From NCBI GenBank assembly GCA_904063045.1, contig CAJFCJ010000003.1, forward strand, positions 1,426,001-1,490,000: 64,000 nt of DNA. The letters are read 5' to 3'. The notes below the pieces were generated by a model. That model searched no databases. It saw nothing but the letters and a program-made list of their open reading frames with translations, and was not told the origin of the DNA. The translations under genes were made by a program, and so were the position numbers. Of the stretch, positions 24,472 to 34,792 are shown one piece after another. Source of the stretch: Dimorphilus gyrociliatus (lineage: Eukaryota; Annelida; Polychaeta; Dinophilidae). The stretch's first letter is position 1. Each line of letters opens with the position of its first letter.

Positions 24472-26403
24472 TATATATTTATATTTATATGTAAGTATTA
24501 TTCTGGAATTTTTAGGAAATCTGCAAATATTTCAAGGAAGTGACCGCGCATGGTAATTTTTAACAGCTATCCAAATATGGCATGGTTTTGAATATTCATT
24601 TAACATTCCATTATAAAAATAAGGCTCGAATAAAATAGAAAATTAACAAAGGAAATCATGCGAAAAAAAGAATCAGAGAAAAGGGTAAATAAATAAACAG
24701 GGAACCGAACACCCACCAAATTAGGTTGTCTATTCTCCTTAGTAACACACGACGAATTATGTCTACGTGCCTCAGCTGAAGATTTTGCTTCTGGTTGAGG
24801 GTGATCATGAATTCCTTTTGCCTGGAAGAATATTGCTCCGTTCGATTGCCTCCAAAAGTGAGTTACCGGATAACCACAGTGTCCCCGGCATGCCATCAAT
24901 TCTAAACGACCATTACATCTTTGATTGGGGCATGCTTTATCTGTCATGGAGAAAAAATAACCTTAAATACTTTTATCTATTTATGATGGTAATGCCGTAA
25001 GTTTTCCGTTAAATTCGTATTAGAGGGAGGAAAGGAGGCCTGGGTAGGTTTTTTTTTGAATAAAGTAATCAATCAAAGTCCGAGTGGGCGTGGCTCATGC
25101 AATGGACCTATTTTAATCAATTATAGGCGAAGATCGCGCGAAATCGTTCGCGCCGTGCGTCAATTGAGTTTTCGCGTGTTTTCTATTCAATTTCCCAATT
25201 CTAAGGCGAGCTTCTTTTATTGCCTGAATGGAATGCGTTTCGAATTCTCTCCCCCCCTTCTCTCCTCCCCCCTTCTATTTCTTTCAATTTCTATTTTTAT
25301 AATAAAGTACACTCACTTATCTGCTTCTTTCTCGCCTTATCGCAAATAGCTGGCCTCATATGTACTTTTGTCTGATTTTCCAGTACACAACGTTGTGAAC
25401 AGACGAGAACTCCCAAGCAACTCTTTTTTAAAATATTCACATTGTGATTATTAGTGTTCCTCATCGCCCAACCAGATGAGTGTCGTCTTGCGTCCTCCAT
25501 ATCGGCAGGATATACGTAACGCGAATGTCCATTTGGCCATTCTTCAAACTGATCAAAATCGCTTACCTAAGGAAGAGAAAAAGTATAAAAAGATTGAAAT
25601 TTGTAAAAAAAAATTATAAAACTTGAAAATAGACTTAAATGAATAAAATCTTTAGAAATGAAGTTAAAAAAGATCACTATTTTTTTGATTGTGACACTTT
25701 TGTGCTATTTAACTAACGTTTTTTTCCTTTTTCAATTATAAACATACACAAAATTTATATTAGTTTCTCATACGATTTAGTGTAGAATTTCAATAAAAAT
25801 AAATGAAAGTAAACTATTTAGATCACCAACAGCGACTAAAGAGAGAAGGTCGGCGGCTCGTGACACCTGTTAAGCCACATGTTGAACTGTCGAAATTACA
25901 TCACGAGACGCTTCAAAGGCGACGTCGAGCACTTAATAGTATCGCGCTCTGTAGGCGTTGAAATCGCCACTTTCCAACATTTCGCAATCAAGTAAACAAC
26001 GGCATGACGTCCAACTAAACACTGGTCTCTTTAGTGAGATAAGTACAAATACATGTGCTCATAAAATAAAACATTAACTCATTAGAGCGTAAGTTATAAT
26101 GCGAAAGTATATGCGGTATATCTTTGTACATGCCGTTTTGCCTATGGGGCAAACGTAAGATGCAAGTAAGCTGACTTTTTGAGCAAACAAAAAACCTGCA
26201 GGTGTTTGCTTAAGTTTGTTTTATGAATAATAAGGAGAGAGAAATATGTGAAATAACTTGTTCATATATACAGTATATATATATATATATATATGTATAT
26301 TTACCGGAGGAAGAGTATTATCATTAACATCCCACTGATGCCGTCCATGCGATGGAGCGAAAGGGCTGGTACGCGGTTCGTGAAGTTCATCCGATAACGT
26401 CAT
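23462..26403 (-). CDS. gcm: Glial cells missing (GCM) transcription factor
   Basis: Four exons on the minus strand (26403-26305, 25566-25317, 24940-24717, 24172-23462) encode 427 residues. The GCM DNA-binding domain spans roughly residues 27-165. It has [97 protein letters not shown] and [21 protein letters not shown], all close to fly and vertebrate GCM. The Cys and His residues that bind the two zinc ions are retained. The long C-terminal part is Ser/Thr/Pro/Tyr-rich with an [12 protein letters not shown] patch, as expected for an activation region. In animals GCM proteins specify glia and blood cells (fly), placenta and parathyroid (mammals), and skeletal or pigment cells (echinoderms). 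The large introns and flanks are unusual for this genome and suggest embedded enhancers. Confidence 0.96.
24304..24311 (-). promoter_or_regulatory. Perfect GCM-binding octamer in gcm intron 3
   Basis: ACCCGCAT on the plus strand is ATGCGGGT on the minus strand. It lies inside the last intron of gcm (24173-24716), 132 bp upstream of the final exon. Confidence 0.5.
24431..24472. repeat. TA microsatellite flanked by an inverted ACCTATAT/ATATAGGT
   Basis: The run is a near-perfect palindrome of about 42 bp within gcm intron 3, able to form a hairpin or cruciform. It is probably a simple repeat with symmetric ends. Confidence 0.8.
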
Positions 26404-26545
26404 CTTTCAAAGTAGCGTTTACTACACTGGCGCCGTTACCTTTGTACATATAGACGGTAAAAATTTCCGATCGGAAATTACTGTTTAGCTCCGCCCACTT
26501 GTCGCTGATTGGTCTTTGAGAATTCTGTTAGTTGATTGGCTGAAT
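26404..26545 (-). promoter_or_regulatory. Likely gcm core promoter
   Basis: Just upstream of the gcm ATG lie a perfect 18-bp palindrome, AATTTCCGATCGGAAATT (26462-26479), a CCGCCC GC box (26491-26496) and two CCAAT boxes on the gcm strand (26508-26512 and 26535-26539). This combination is typical of an animal proximal promoter. The start site itself cannot be read from sequence. Confidence 0.5.
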
Positions 26546-29467
26546 TCCTTCTCGGACATCTTAGAATTTTAAGATAAGAAATGGATAGCTTAATATTTTT
26601 AAAGGTCGCGCGAACATAAGTAAATAAGTACAATATTGTTTGCTGGACGGGTCCCGCATATTAGGCCTTTTTATTAGGTCGCGAGTATCCCGGAAAATTA
26701 AAACCGATTTTTCTATCTGATAATAGTGAAAATGTCGACACATGTGGGTCGCGCGTGGACCACTCTTTAATTGGAAAGTCCACGACAATTAAATCGATGA
26801 CGTAATTATTAATTTACCCTTATTCGGCCGTTTCGCGGCGGATATATTTTTCGTATTATGTAATATAGGAGGCGAGCGGGTGTGTAGTTTTAACATAGGA
26901 TGCAGGATGTGCCTCTGAAGCCTTGTGAGCTTTGTGGGCATTGTTACGTTTGTTGTTTCATCTAAAGTTTATACGGTAATTCTCCGGTAATACAGCTGAC
27001 GCCGTCGCCGTTTATTTTCCCGATAATGATGAGTTTAAAATGTGTTACCGACTAATAAATAATTTTTGGATAAACAATTGTGTAGACTTCATAAAATATC
27101 ATCACTGAAATCAATTTCCTCTCTCTTTTTAAGAGGAACGAATGATTTCACTATTTGAAGTTTTCCTCTTAAAACAATTTTATTGAACAAAATGAATTTT
27201 CCGCAGAATATAATGAAATTTAAATTTACAGTTAGATGGTGCTCAATACTTACACAAATTCATACGAAATGCAAAAGTGTAGCTGTAATAAGTATAACCA
27301 GCTTGTATTTTAAAGTTTTAAAACTTTTCTCTCGACACGAATCTCTGAGCGTAGTAGACTACCTGGGCCATCTAGTGTTCAAAAATTGAAATTTTGTTTT
27401 AGACGCCACCTAGAGCGTATGTACGTAGTTATACTTTTGAGTGAAGAAAGAAAACTTTTTAATTCTTTGAATTATGAATAATAGAAAATAAATAATTGTC
27501 CATGTACAGAAGATGTATTCTTTATAACACAAATAAATATAATGGAAAACCGAAAATGATTAAACAAGACTAATTGTAAATTCAGTTTCAAACTTGACCA
27601 CACGCATATTCAATAAGCTGCAGAATGCGGGCTATTAAAATTATGAAGCGTAGGTGGATTTTATCTTATGTTCATTTTTGTCAACTCCTCTTTAGGCAAT
27701 AATTCTACCATCAGGTTACTTCTTTCGTTAGGGATGCTCCATTAACAAGCTTGAATAGTTTCCACCGCAATGTCATGAGATGAATATCTTCTAGCCAGCA
27801 CAAACTGCAAAACAAAAGCATATATTGTATTTCAAAACACTCTAATATACTTAAGAACTCATAAAAGGGTTTGACATATCTCGTTACATGACTTACGGTT
27901 ACGCCAATATTGTTAAAACGCTGAGCTTCAAATACAAAGTATTATATATCCGAAAATAAATGAAAATTTTTCCTCTTCAGAGATTTTTAGAGGTTAAAGT
28001 GAAGCAAAAGATTGTTTTTTTATCTCCCTAATTCGGATAGCATCATATTAAGATCTCGGATGGAGAAGACGTTTGATGTGATCTCATTTCTTTCCTAGTT
28101 TATAAATAGGTTTCAAACTTCCACAAAAATTTTCGACGCTTAATAGAAAGATTAAGATAATTTTAATCTTAACTTTCTTCTGTTGAGTGGTAGTCTTAAG
28201 ATCGTTTGTTGATGTTCGATGAAGAAATATATGTATAAGTGCGAATTATACATTGAAGAATAGTTGTAGGTAAAAAAAAGTTGGCTAAACAGTAAAATCA
28301 AAAAAATTATGGTATAATATACAAAAAAAGTTGAATATCCTTCGGTTTGAACCTTTGTTGAAATATGTAAATTTCGCTCTATTTTAAAATTCAGTGAGTA
28401 TTCCAATTTTGAAGATAGAATGGAAATTAGAGACTATTTGATCCGTAATATAGATGATTAAACAGGCTCGTCGAAAAATTAGAAATGATTGTTTTCGAAA
28501 TAACATTTTAGGTGATTTTAAGAAATTCGCTTTTTTACTATTTACAAACCAAAACAATCAAATATCATTTAATAAGTATACATTTTTTTAAACCAGATAT
28601 ACCTTCTAGAGCAGTTTTCGTCTGATAAGGACTGAATAGTTACCGTTTTTCGACCACTCTCCATTGTTCGGATCACCAATAAATTATTTCGTTGCTGGTA
28701 TCGAGATTTTATAGTAATTTTCTTTCGTTTAAAGTTATTAATGCTGTGACTGAAAGCCTTTGATTTTATCAATGAGTTTCCAAGAAGACTAAAGGGTGCT
28801 TAGCTTAATTAAAGTAATTCGAATTAAATAATTAATGCGTAAGCCTCTTTGAAACTCGATGTTTTTTATGTCGTTACGTACTGAAAAATGTTCAATAGAT
28901 CACAAGTTCATCGTAGTGTTGTGTAGAATGAAATGAATAAAATGTTTAAAATATTTCATTCATTTTATCCAGAATGTATGAGAAATATAATTGATACATT
29001 TCTAGATGGTGATCTTTGGTTCAAAACAAAAAAATTTTTTACCGGATCGATGTTCAGCTTTCTTCTCATTTTCAGGAGATTATGCAGAAACGAATGAATT
29101 CAATGGTTTATCAACCACTTGTCGGCTTAATCTAAGATACTTACGTAATGCATTTTTATATTATTTCCATTTCAAACCATTTGCCTCTTCAAAATTAAAT
29201 CATTTAAAGGAAGTTAAACTATATCCTTACCATCCTGAACGTTGAGAAAAAGTTGTTTCGTGCTGTGAATGTTAGGAAGCATTTCTAGCCGAGTCATCAA
29301 CTTACTGCTTAAAATTTCCAGGGCGATCATTAATTGTTAAATTCAAAATCCCAAATAGAAGGTGGATCCATCAACAGCTATTTTGTATTTATAAAATACT
29401 CTAAACGTTTTTTACGAAAATTTACAAAGAAAACTCAGCAAAGGCTGAAGAACAAAACATCTTGAGT
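26546..29467. other. 2.9-kb region upstream of gcm
   Basis: No gene is supported. The short open frames lack splice sites or family likeness. It contains a GCM-site variant ATGCGGGC at 27625-27632, a TTACGTAA at 29141, and an inverted repeat around 28925-28965. It may hold upstream gcm enhancers and the 3' UTR of the RGG-rich gene. Confidence 0.45.
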
Positions 29468-31363
29468 CTAATGCTTCATTCCACGGGGACCTCTGAAACC
29501 TCTTCCTCTCTGACCTCGACCCCCTCGCGACATATCGCGATAGCCTCCCCTCGGAGGTGATGAGAAGTCCCGTGGTCCTCTAGGTGGAGGGGGAGGTCCT
29601 CTATCTCTCCTTGGTGGTGGTGGAGCATCTCTAAAATTCGGTGGATCATCTCTGAAGCGTTTTGGTAAAGGACCTCCCATATCCATTCTGTGTCTCTTGA
29701 CAGTTTCACGTCTATCATATGGTGAGCGACCTCTGGATGAAGACATGTCTACTCTTGGTCCTCGTGATCCTATAATATGAAATTTTTGCGTAGTTATATT
29801 AACCTAAGTCTGGTTGAAAGTTGGCATTGTTTTCATTGGCTGCGGGTAAATTTGACAAATGATTTCACAAACACATTATTCATGACTTCATAGAAACAAG
29901 ATTTTTCCTCTTAATCCTATGGAAATATCTTTTTAGAAAGATTTTTTATCACATTCCTGTTGTTTTCCCTGCTCTGATTGCTATTTTTTTGTTTTTTAGC
30001 AATGTTGCAGAATGATAATTATTCTCCTTGTCTCCGTTAAGAAAATTAAAATTCCTTAAATATTTTTCCGTAAAATTTTTCGAAACTCACTTATCAAAAC
30101 AGATATATTATCCATTAAGTGAAGACTTCGAATTTCAGAGTTCCATTGATCATCTGATTTGTTAGCGCATTTTTCTTCATATAGATTAGATTTATACTCA
30201 ACGTGCATAAATACCCCTTACATTTTTAGATATTCATAACTAATGGAGATAATATTTTGTCGATGTAATATCCAAAGTTCAATTTACTCTTTCTGTTGAT
30301 TGAAATCCTCAGTATTTCCGTCAAAATATCTGTTCACACCTTTGAAATTCTAACTTAATATTAAGAGTCTAACTCAATTATTTTTCATTAAAAATCTAGG
30401 TTTAGCGTTGTCTCCTGTCAGATTTGTTTCATCCAAACTATCCATTCATATAAACTCCAAAATATTTGAGGTTGACATTGACAAAAAAAAATAACAGACA
30501 CATGGAACTAAAAAATGTACTTACTACCCATAGAGTCTCCCATCTGCCTACTTCGTGAATATCCCATATCCCTGTGTGGATCCCTCATTTGACGGTCTGT
30601 TTTGAATGAAATATTTCACAAATATTACAAAATTAATGAAATACTTACCAAATCTATCATAATCTCCACTTCTTGGTGCCGGAGGTGGAGACATACGATC
30701 TAAAGTATTGAAATTTGAAAATGAGCCAATATTAAATAATTAAAAGTTTACCTCTTTCGATATAATAATCTCTAGAGTTATTTCGTGGTGGTCCAGGGAA
30801 GTGTCTGTCAAAGTTATCGTAACTTTTCGAATATTTAGGCGGAGAAGATAATCTTCGTCTATAATCGCCATTAGGGGACGGTGGTCCACCATATCTACTG
30901 GAGGGCATAACTATGCTGTGTAACTTCTGTTGGGGTGGAGGTGATCTTGGAGGTGAAGATGCATATCGCCCAAGTGGCATTCGGTCACGATCAACTGGTG
31001 GCATTCGACGTTCGAATCTGGGAGGGCTGAAACAAAATGCATTATTTGCAAAATAACTTCTTCAATAATTGAGACGTAAAATGAATAACTGTACCTAGAA
31101 CTTCTAACATTCTTGTGATCCATTGGGCTACGTCGAGGTGCACGACCTAAAAACAAGTATTTATTAATGATCAAAAATTTGGACTAAAAGTGTACCTCTA
31201 AAATTGCCACGTCCTCTAGGTCCATTCTCACCCCTACCATAAGAAGGCTTTTGGTATCTCGTGTCTCGGAATTCGTCTCTGAAATATTGCATATAAGAAC
31301 GTATGATTTTATAGTTCCATCGATTTACCTTCCTCCTCTAAATCCTCTTCCTCGTCCAGTCAT
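29468..31363 (-). CDS. RGG/Pro-Arg-Ser-rich low-complexity protein
   Basis: Seven exons (31363-31329, 31278-31196, 31146-31095, 31026-30752, 30699-30649, 30596-30525, 29769-29468) give 289 residues with consistent phases. The protein starts MTGRGRGFRGGR and ends with RGGRGQRGRGFRGPRGMKH, so RGG boxes sit at both ends. The middle is rich in Ser-Pro, Arg, Asp and Tyr (SPPRSPPPQQK, SPPKYSKSYDNF, PPPPRRDRGPPPPPRG). No RRM, KH or zinc finger is visible. RGG/RG proteins usually bind RNA and are targets of arginine methylation, so a nuclear RNA-related role is likely but unproven. I do not recognise an orthologue. The last intron (29770-30524, 755 nt) is much longer than the others. The gene is head-to-head with EXOSC1. 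Confidence 0.8.
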
Positions 31364-31494
31364 TGCGAATTTTTAATTAAAAGCTTAAATTCTATAAATT
31401 TAAAAATTTATAGGTTTTGAAATATTTCTCTCTATCTATTTGATGAATTTTGTTGGAAGAAATCAATTCCACACGGCTTTAAACAAACAGGAAA
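31364..31494. promoter_or_regulatory. Candidate bidirectional promoter (RGG protein / EXOSC1)
   Basis: Only 131 bp separate the divergent start codons. A TCACGTGA palindrome lies just inside EXOSC1 intron 1 (31524-31531). Shared promoter use is inferred. Confidence 0.45.
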
Positions 31495-32712
31495 ATGGCG
31501 AATGTGGGTAAAATATTGACGAGTCACGTGATAGTTTTCTTTTTCGAAATTTGTCCAAGTCAATACAGTGTCCTGAATTGTAACCGCGCGTTATGGATAA
31601 AGATTCCATTTTTATACCAGGTTGAAATCATTTCACTTTTTTTTATTATTTTGGCAAAACCTTATTTTCCTATATTTCGTATTTCTAGTAAATAACTGTA
31701 TACTGATGTTTAGAACTTTCAAAGGAAATTAAAGTATATTATCGCTCTTACAGGTGATATAATCTGCCCTGCAGATAACAATTATATATCAGGAAATGGA
31801 ACAGTTACTCGCAAGAACACCATATATGCTTCAATTGCTGGAAAATGCAACTTTCAAAAGATAGAAGATGGAAAAGTTAGTAAATTATTATACTATATTT
31901 ACTTCATAATCAATATACTTTATCAGACAGTCGTTGAAATTCGCTTAAAAAATTCTCATAATCAGAATATTGTGCCAACTATAGATTGTTTAGTTGCTGC
32001 AAGAGTAAGTAACGATAAGTCATTTAAATGTAACTAAATTAACCAGCACCAGACTGATACAATTTATTTTTTTTCGTAAAAAAAAGCATAATTAACTGTA
32101 TTTAATACGTTTTATATTTTCAAAAGAAATTGTAAATTTGCTAGCACTTAAGAATAATACTGAATCCCCTTACTTCAATCCCAATGTTAACAAACTTTGC
32201 GATTGGATCTGTTTAGTTTATGTTGGAGTAGACTTGTCAAATGAAGAATAATCTGACTATTTTCAGATAACGAATGTTAATCCTAGATTTTGCAAATGTG
32301 CTATTATCAGCGTCGATGATGTGCTTTTGCCCGAATCTTTTCGAGGGTTGATTAGGTAAGAAATCTTGTATTTCAATAATTTTATATAAAAATAGTATGA
32401 AAAATTAATGTCATCAGAAAAGAAGACGCCAGAGCGACTGAAAAAGATAAAGTTGAATTATATAAAAGCTTCCGACCGGGAGATATAATTTTAGCCAGGG
32501 TTTTATCTTTAGGTGATGCCCAAGCTTACCTATTGACAACGGCTGAAAATGAATTGGGCGTTGTATCAGCAACAAGCGAGAGTGGCGAAACCATGATTCC
32601 TATTAGTTGGTGTGAGATGCAATGTCCAAAAACTTTGGCAAAAGAGAATAGAAAAGTAGCGAGGGTTCATAAGGACTATATTATTAATTCACTTGTTACT
32701 GAAGCCGAGTAG
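31495..32712 (+). CDS. EXOSC1: Exosome component 1 (CSL4)
   Basis: Five exons (31495-31507, 31754-31875, 31927-32004, 32267-32355, 32418-32712) give 198 residues, close to the human 195. CSL4 is one of the three S1/KH cap subunits of the RNA exosome and helps pass RNA into the core in nucleus and cytoplasm. The N-terminal domain holds the conserved Gly-Asn-Gly-Thr-Val-Thr-Arg. The central S1 domain runs from about VAARITNVNPRF to LSLGDAQAYLLTTAENELGV. The most conserved blocks are FRGLIRKEDARATEKDK, YKSFRPGDIILARV and PISWCEMQCPKT. The first exon is only 13 nt (Met-Ala-Asn-Val). Confidence 0.95.
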
Positions 32713-33141
32713 AGCCTTTACAAAATCTGTAAAAAATAAGTTAAAGTTACTTTTTCTTCCTATGTTATTCTGTAAAAATTGTATAATGAAATAAAATCGT
32801 TATAATCGACAGTTGGAATTCAAAAAAAAACAAGAAAGGTTAATTACTAGAATATCTATTCTTAAAAACTGTAACGTAACACCCATTCTAGAGGAATTGT
32901 TAAGCTGCCGAAGGGCATGTTTTTAAATGTTGGTATTTCAGCTAATATTTTTATAATTTCGTAGTCTATTCTAAAGCTTCAATTTTTAAAGTAAACCTTT
33001 AAATAACGTAAATATTTATATTGACTTTCTTTGAAAGAAGCTAATTCGAATCTATCACTTATTGTATTAAACAGTTGATTAGCTTTCTTAGCAAACTATT
33101 TTGCATGAAAAGACCTCTCTATATTTATTCAAAAAGAAACT
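32713..33141. other. Convergent intergenic gap
   Basis: AT-rich 3' UTR and spacer. A polyadenylation-like AATAAA occurs about 27 bp after the EXOSC1-side terminal signals near 32790. No gene seen. Confidence 0.45.
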
Positions 33142-33664
33142 TTAGAGTTTGTCTGTGAAAGGATTATAAATGTCGAGCTACAGTGTGAATAGAGTCGTTT
33201 TGAAGGGTTATTAATCTCTTACCTTCATATCTAACTTGGCCTTGTGAATCAGCTTCCGCTACTGCTAGCATTTCGTCTACTTCATGATCGGTCATTTTCT
33301 CTCCAAGGCTAAGCAACACGTGGCGTAATTCTTCAGTCGTTATAAAACCGTAACCTTCAGGATCGAAAAGTCTAAACGCGTCAATTAAAATGTCTTCATT
33401 TTCGTTGTCATCTATTTTCCTCGCCATTAATGCTATAAATTCGGGAAAGTCGATATTTCCATTTCCATCTGCGTCAATTTCGTCAATCATTTCCGACAAT
33501 TCTTGCTCCGAAGGAGCTAAACCAACTTTATGCATGAAAGATCCCAGTTCTTTCGACGTAATTTGACCGTTTCCATCCTTATCGAATAGATCAAAAGCTG
33601 CTCGATAGCCTTCAATTTCAGCTGGACTAAAGCTCTCGAAAGCCCGAACTTGCTCGTCGTTCAT
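33142..33664 (-). CDS. Calmodulin-like EF-hand protein
   Basis: The first exon (33664-33223) encodes 147 residues and splices at GTAAGA to a short last exon (33152-33142) adding Asp-Lys-Leu, for about 150 residues. This is the usual calmodulin length. Loop 1 is DKDGNGQITSKE (28-39) and loop 2 is DADGNGNIDFPE (64-75); both look able to bind calcium. Loop 3 (DPEGYGFITTEE, 101-112) has Glu at position 3 and Tyr at position 5. Loop 4 (EADSQGQVRYE, from 137) starts with Glu instead of Asp and is cut short just after it. The C-lobe is therefore probably a weak or non-binding lobe. Calmodulin itself is ruled out by the divergence. If the intron is retained, the frame instead ends at 33164. The start is the ATG at 33664; an upstream in-frame GTG is not used. 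Confidence 0.82.
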
Positions 33665-34009
33665 CGCTTCAGTTCTTAACACAAGAAAACTTCCTTTTTT
33701 TCCTCACTGAAGTTTATATTGTGATATGCAGAGAGTTAATCCTATATACAAATAATATTTTGACAGTCTGTCAGTAAGTCATTATTAGACCGTTTGGTAC
33801 GAAAAATCCGTAAGCCTCCTTTCAATTGCACTTCTATTCAACAACTTTATTTTAAATGCAATTGTTAATACGTAAGGGGAAATAAAAAGTGAACTTTAAC
33901 GTAATTAATCACAGGTGGAGCTATTACTCTCTGTCTCCTATAGATGGCGTATTAATACAAAATGGCCGAATATATTGAAACATTTTGATGTTTTATTGCA
34001 AATATCATT
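33665..34009. promoter_or_regulatory. Divergent gap between calmodulin-like and DUF4291 genes
   Basis: A 345-bp interval between two divergent start codons, expected to hold both promoters. No clear core motif is visible. Confidence 0.4.
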
Positions 34010-34696
34010 ATGGAACCAAGCAATTTACTCTGGGAGTATTATTTGGAGCAGGAAATGAATCGCTGGCCGACAGAAGGGAAGCATATTTTAGCGCAATACG
34101 ATAATAATTCTGTTATTGTTTATCAAGCCTATAAACCGTCTATCTCTGATTATGCTGTCAAAAATCAAGTATTCGGAGGGCCTGACTACAGTTTTAAGCG
34201 AATGTCTTGGGTGAAGACTAACTTCTTATGGATGATGTATCGTAGCGGCTGGGCTACTAAAAGTGACCAAGAAAGGATTTTAGCTATAAGAATTAGTCGG
34301 GCGGCTTTTGAGAATATTTTGTCAAACGCCTATACTGGACAAAAAGAAAAGGTAAAGATTTCACCGAAAGATATATGCTTTTATATGGCTAATATTAAGT
34401 TTCAAACCATTTAGGCTATGGAAACCAAGTCTAACATTCGACTTCAATGGGATCCTGATCATACTCCATCAGGTACAAAATTGAATAGACGAGCTATTCA
34501 ATTGGGTTTAAAGAATGAAGCATTAGAACAATTTGCAAAAAATGATATTATTTCTATAACTGATATTACAATGGAAGTTAGAAGGCAGCATCAGCTATGG
34601 CAGACGGGAGGCCTAGAGAGTCTTCAAACACCAATTGAAAGAGTTTATCCTGTACCTGAGCACATTAAACAGCAAATTGATATGAACAACGATTAA
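34010..34696 (+). CDS. DUF4291 family protein with one intron
   Basis: Two exons (34010-34351 and 34415-34696) give 207 residues. Strong DUF4291 hallmarks are the ILAQYDNNSVIVYQAYKPSI opening, FGGPDYSFKRMSWVK, FLWMMYRSGWATKSDQERIL, then IRLQWDPDHTPSG and RAIQLGLKNEALEQFA. DUF4291 proteins are single-domain proteins of unknown function, known mainly in bacteria and fungi. The 63-nt intron (34352-34414, GTAAAG to TTTAG) has a length divisible by three. If unspliced, the frame ends at a TAG at 34412-34414. Splicing restores the domain across exactly the join where the two halves meet. The name describes a domain, not a function; none is inferred. Confidence 0.85.
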
Positions 34697-34792
34697 AGGA
34701 AACGCGATAACTTACAAAAATACCCTTTAGTATTATTTGCATTTTGTTACAAAAGTATTTTTTATTCAAAGAAAAAGAGACGAAACCTGTTT

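Noticed and set aside
24767-25000. Plus-strand frame opposite the GCM domain
   Set aside because: Antisense to a highly conserved coding exon, with no splice or family support.
29476-29718. Second frame in the last RGG exon
   Set aside because: Frame-shifted shadow of the RGG-rich coding sequence.
34412-34414. In-frame TAG inside the DUF4291 gene as a recoded stop or pseudogene
   Set aside because: The stop is part of a good GT-AG intron whose removal joins the two domain halves exactly.
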